In this document: positions 63,706 through 64,000 of the stretch, in pieces | Layout: each line of letters begins with the position of its first letter | Position numbering within the stretch: the first letter of the stretch is position 1 | NCBI RefSeq assembly: GCF_011516925.1 | Contig: NZ_WOTG01000007.1 | Location: 1-64,000 of the forward strand | From: Acetobacter fabarum | Lineage (GTDB): Bacteria; Pseudomonadota; Alphaproteobacteria; Acetobacterales; Acetobacteraceae | DNA length: 64,000 bases | Direction: 5' to 3' | The notes under the pieces: model-generated | Told to the model about the DNA's origin: nothing | Databases searched by the model: none | The model's input: only the letters and a program-made list of their open reading frames with translations | Made by a program: the position numbers and the translations under genes

Positions 63706-64000
63706 GTGGCACTTCCCCCAGAGCAGTCCCAGCCCCAGCAGCAGCCTGGTGATACTGACAACATAAAGCAGGGCAGCGTCCTTGCTTTTGTGCAGGACGC
63801 GGATACAGAGGCGCAGCTCACCGAATGCCTGAAAGAGCTCCGGTCCGGCACAGTGCAGGTTTTGCGCGGGTCAGGGGCGTTTGCGATCTCCTACCTGGGT
63901 AAGCATGAGTTTCCATCTTATCTGATTATCGATGTTGGTGGAGAAAGTGACGCATTAGGCGTTCTGCGTACAGTTACGGAGTTATTGCCACCCGACGTAA
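63706..64000 (+). CDS. cpaE: CpaE/TadZ pilus assembly protein, N-terminal part
   Basis: An open frame from GTG 63706 to the window end (98 codons, no stop). After a Gln/Pro-rich start it reads VLAFVQDADTEAQLTECLKEL and YLIIDVGGESDALGVLRTV, which is the atypical receiver domain that opens CpaE/TadZ; the MinD-like ATPase domain would follow outside the window. It begins three bases after the lipoprotein stop. Confidence 0.72.
   Translation, partial: MALPPEQSQPQQQPGDTDNIKQGSVLAFVQDADTEAQLTECLKELRSGTVQVLRGSGAFAISYLGKHEFPSYLIIDVGGESDALGVLRTVTELLPPDV

Overview
The window looks like a chromosomal segment of an acetic acid bacterium, most likely Acetobacter or a close relative. The main evidence is a pyrroloquinoline-quinone alcohol dehydrogenase pair (adhA/adhB), a cyoABCD-type ubiquinol oxidase next to it, and high-GC alphaproteobacterial genes throughout. 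All assignments come from reading the sequence; no database search was run.

Layout. 1-1.35 kb: tail of an ExbD/TolR protein and a periplasmic TPR protein. 1.4-7.4 kb (minus): a complete RND efflux pump (membrane fusion protein, AcrB-type permease, NodT-type outer membrane factor). 7.6-13.3 kb (minus): the rod-shape genes mreB-mreC-mreD-mrdA-rodA. 13.5-16.5 kb (minus): leuA, preceded by a probable leucine attenuator leader peptide, then ctaA. 16.6-25.5 kb (plus): a TVP38-type membrane protein, a Bcr/CflA drug transporter, a hybrid histidine kinase, apt, a FUSC-type transporter and glycerate 2-kinase. 25.5-27.6 kb (minus): a uracil-DNA-glycosylase-family protein with an apparent non-ATG start, and a MocR-like regulator whose PLP pocket looks destroyed.

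27.7-34.9 kb (plus) is the most interesting part. It is an operon-like run of a TonB-dependent receptor, an ACMSD-like amidohydrolase, a protein resembling the sulfinate desulfinase DszB, an MFS transporter and a flavin monooxygenase resembling DszC. It reads as an uptake and desulfurisation pathway for an unknown organosulfur compound, with the MocR-like gene divergent to it. An 837-bp gene-free stretch with a hexanucleotide repeat and an imperfect palindrome follows.

35.7-45.6 kb holds the ethanol respiratory module: adhA-adhB (minus) and cyoABCD (plus), separated by a small unknown gene and a Bax-inhibitor-1 family gene. AdhAB reduces ubiquinone with electrons from ethanol and the oxidase re-oxidises it. 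45.8-51.6 kb: ferredoxin FdxA, a Suv3-like helicase, an M17 aminopeptidase, a MarR regulator and a small exported protein. 51.7-56.4 kb: surface polysaccharide genes (undecaprenyl-phosphate sugar transferase, CapD-like dehydratase, DegT aminotransferase). 56.4-60.1 kb (minus): a distinctly AT-rich block with an FAD oxidoreductase, an ICMT-like methyltransferase and a GT87-like membrane glycosyltransferase, probably acquired by transfer. 60.3-64 kb (plus): the start of a Tad/Flp pilus locus (flp, cpaA, cpaB, cpaC, a CpaD-position lipoprotein, and cpaE running off the end).
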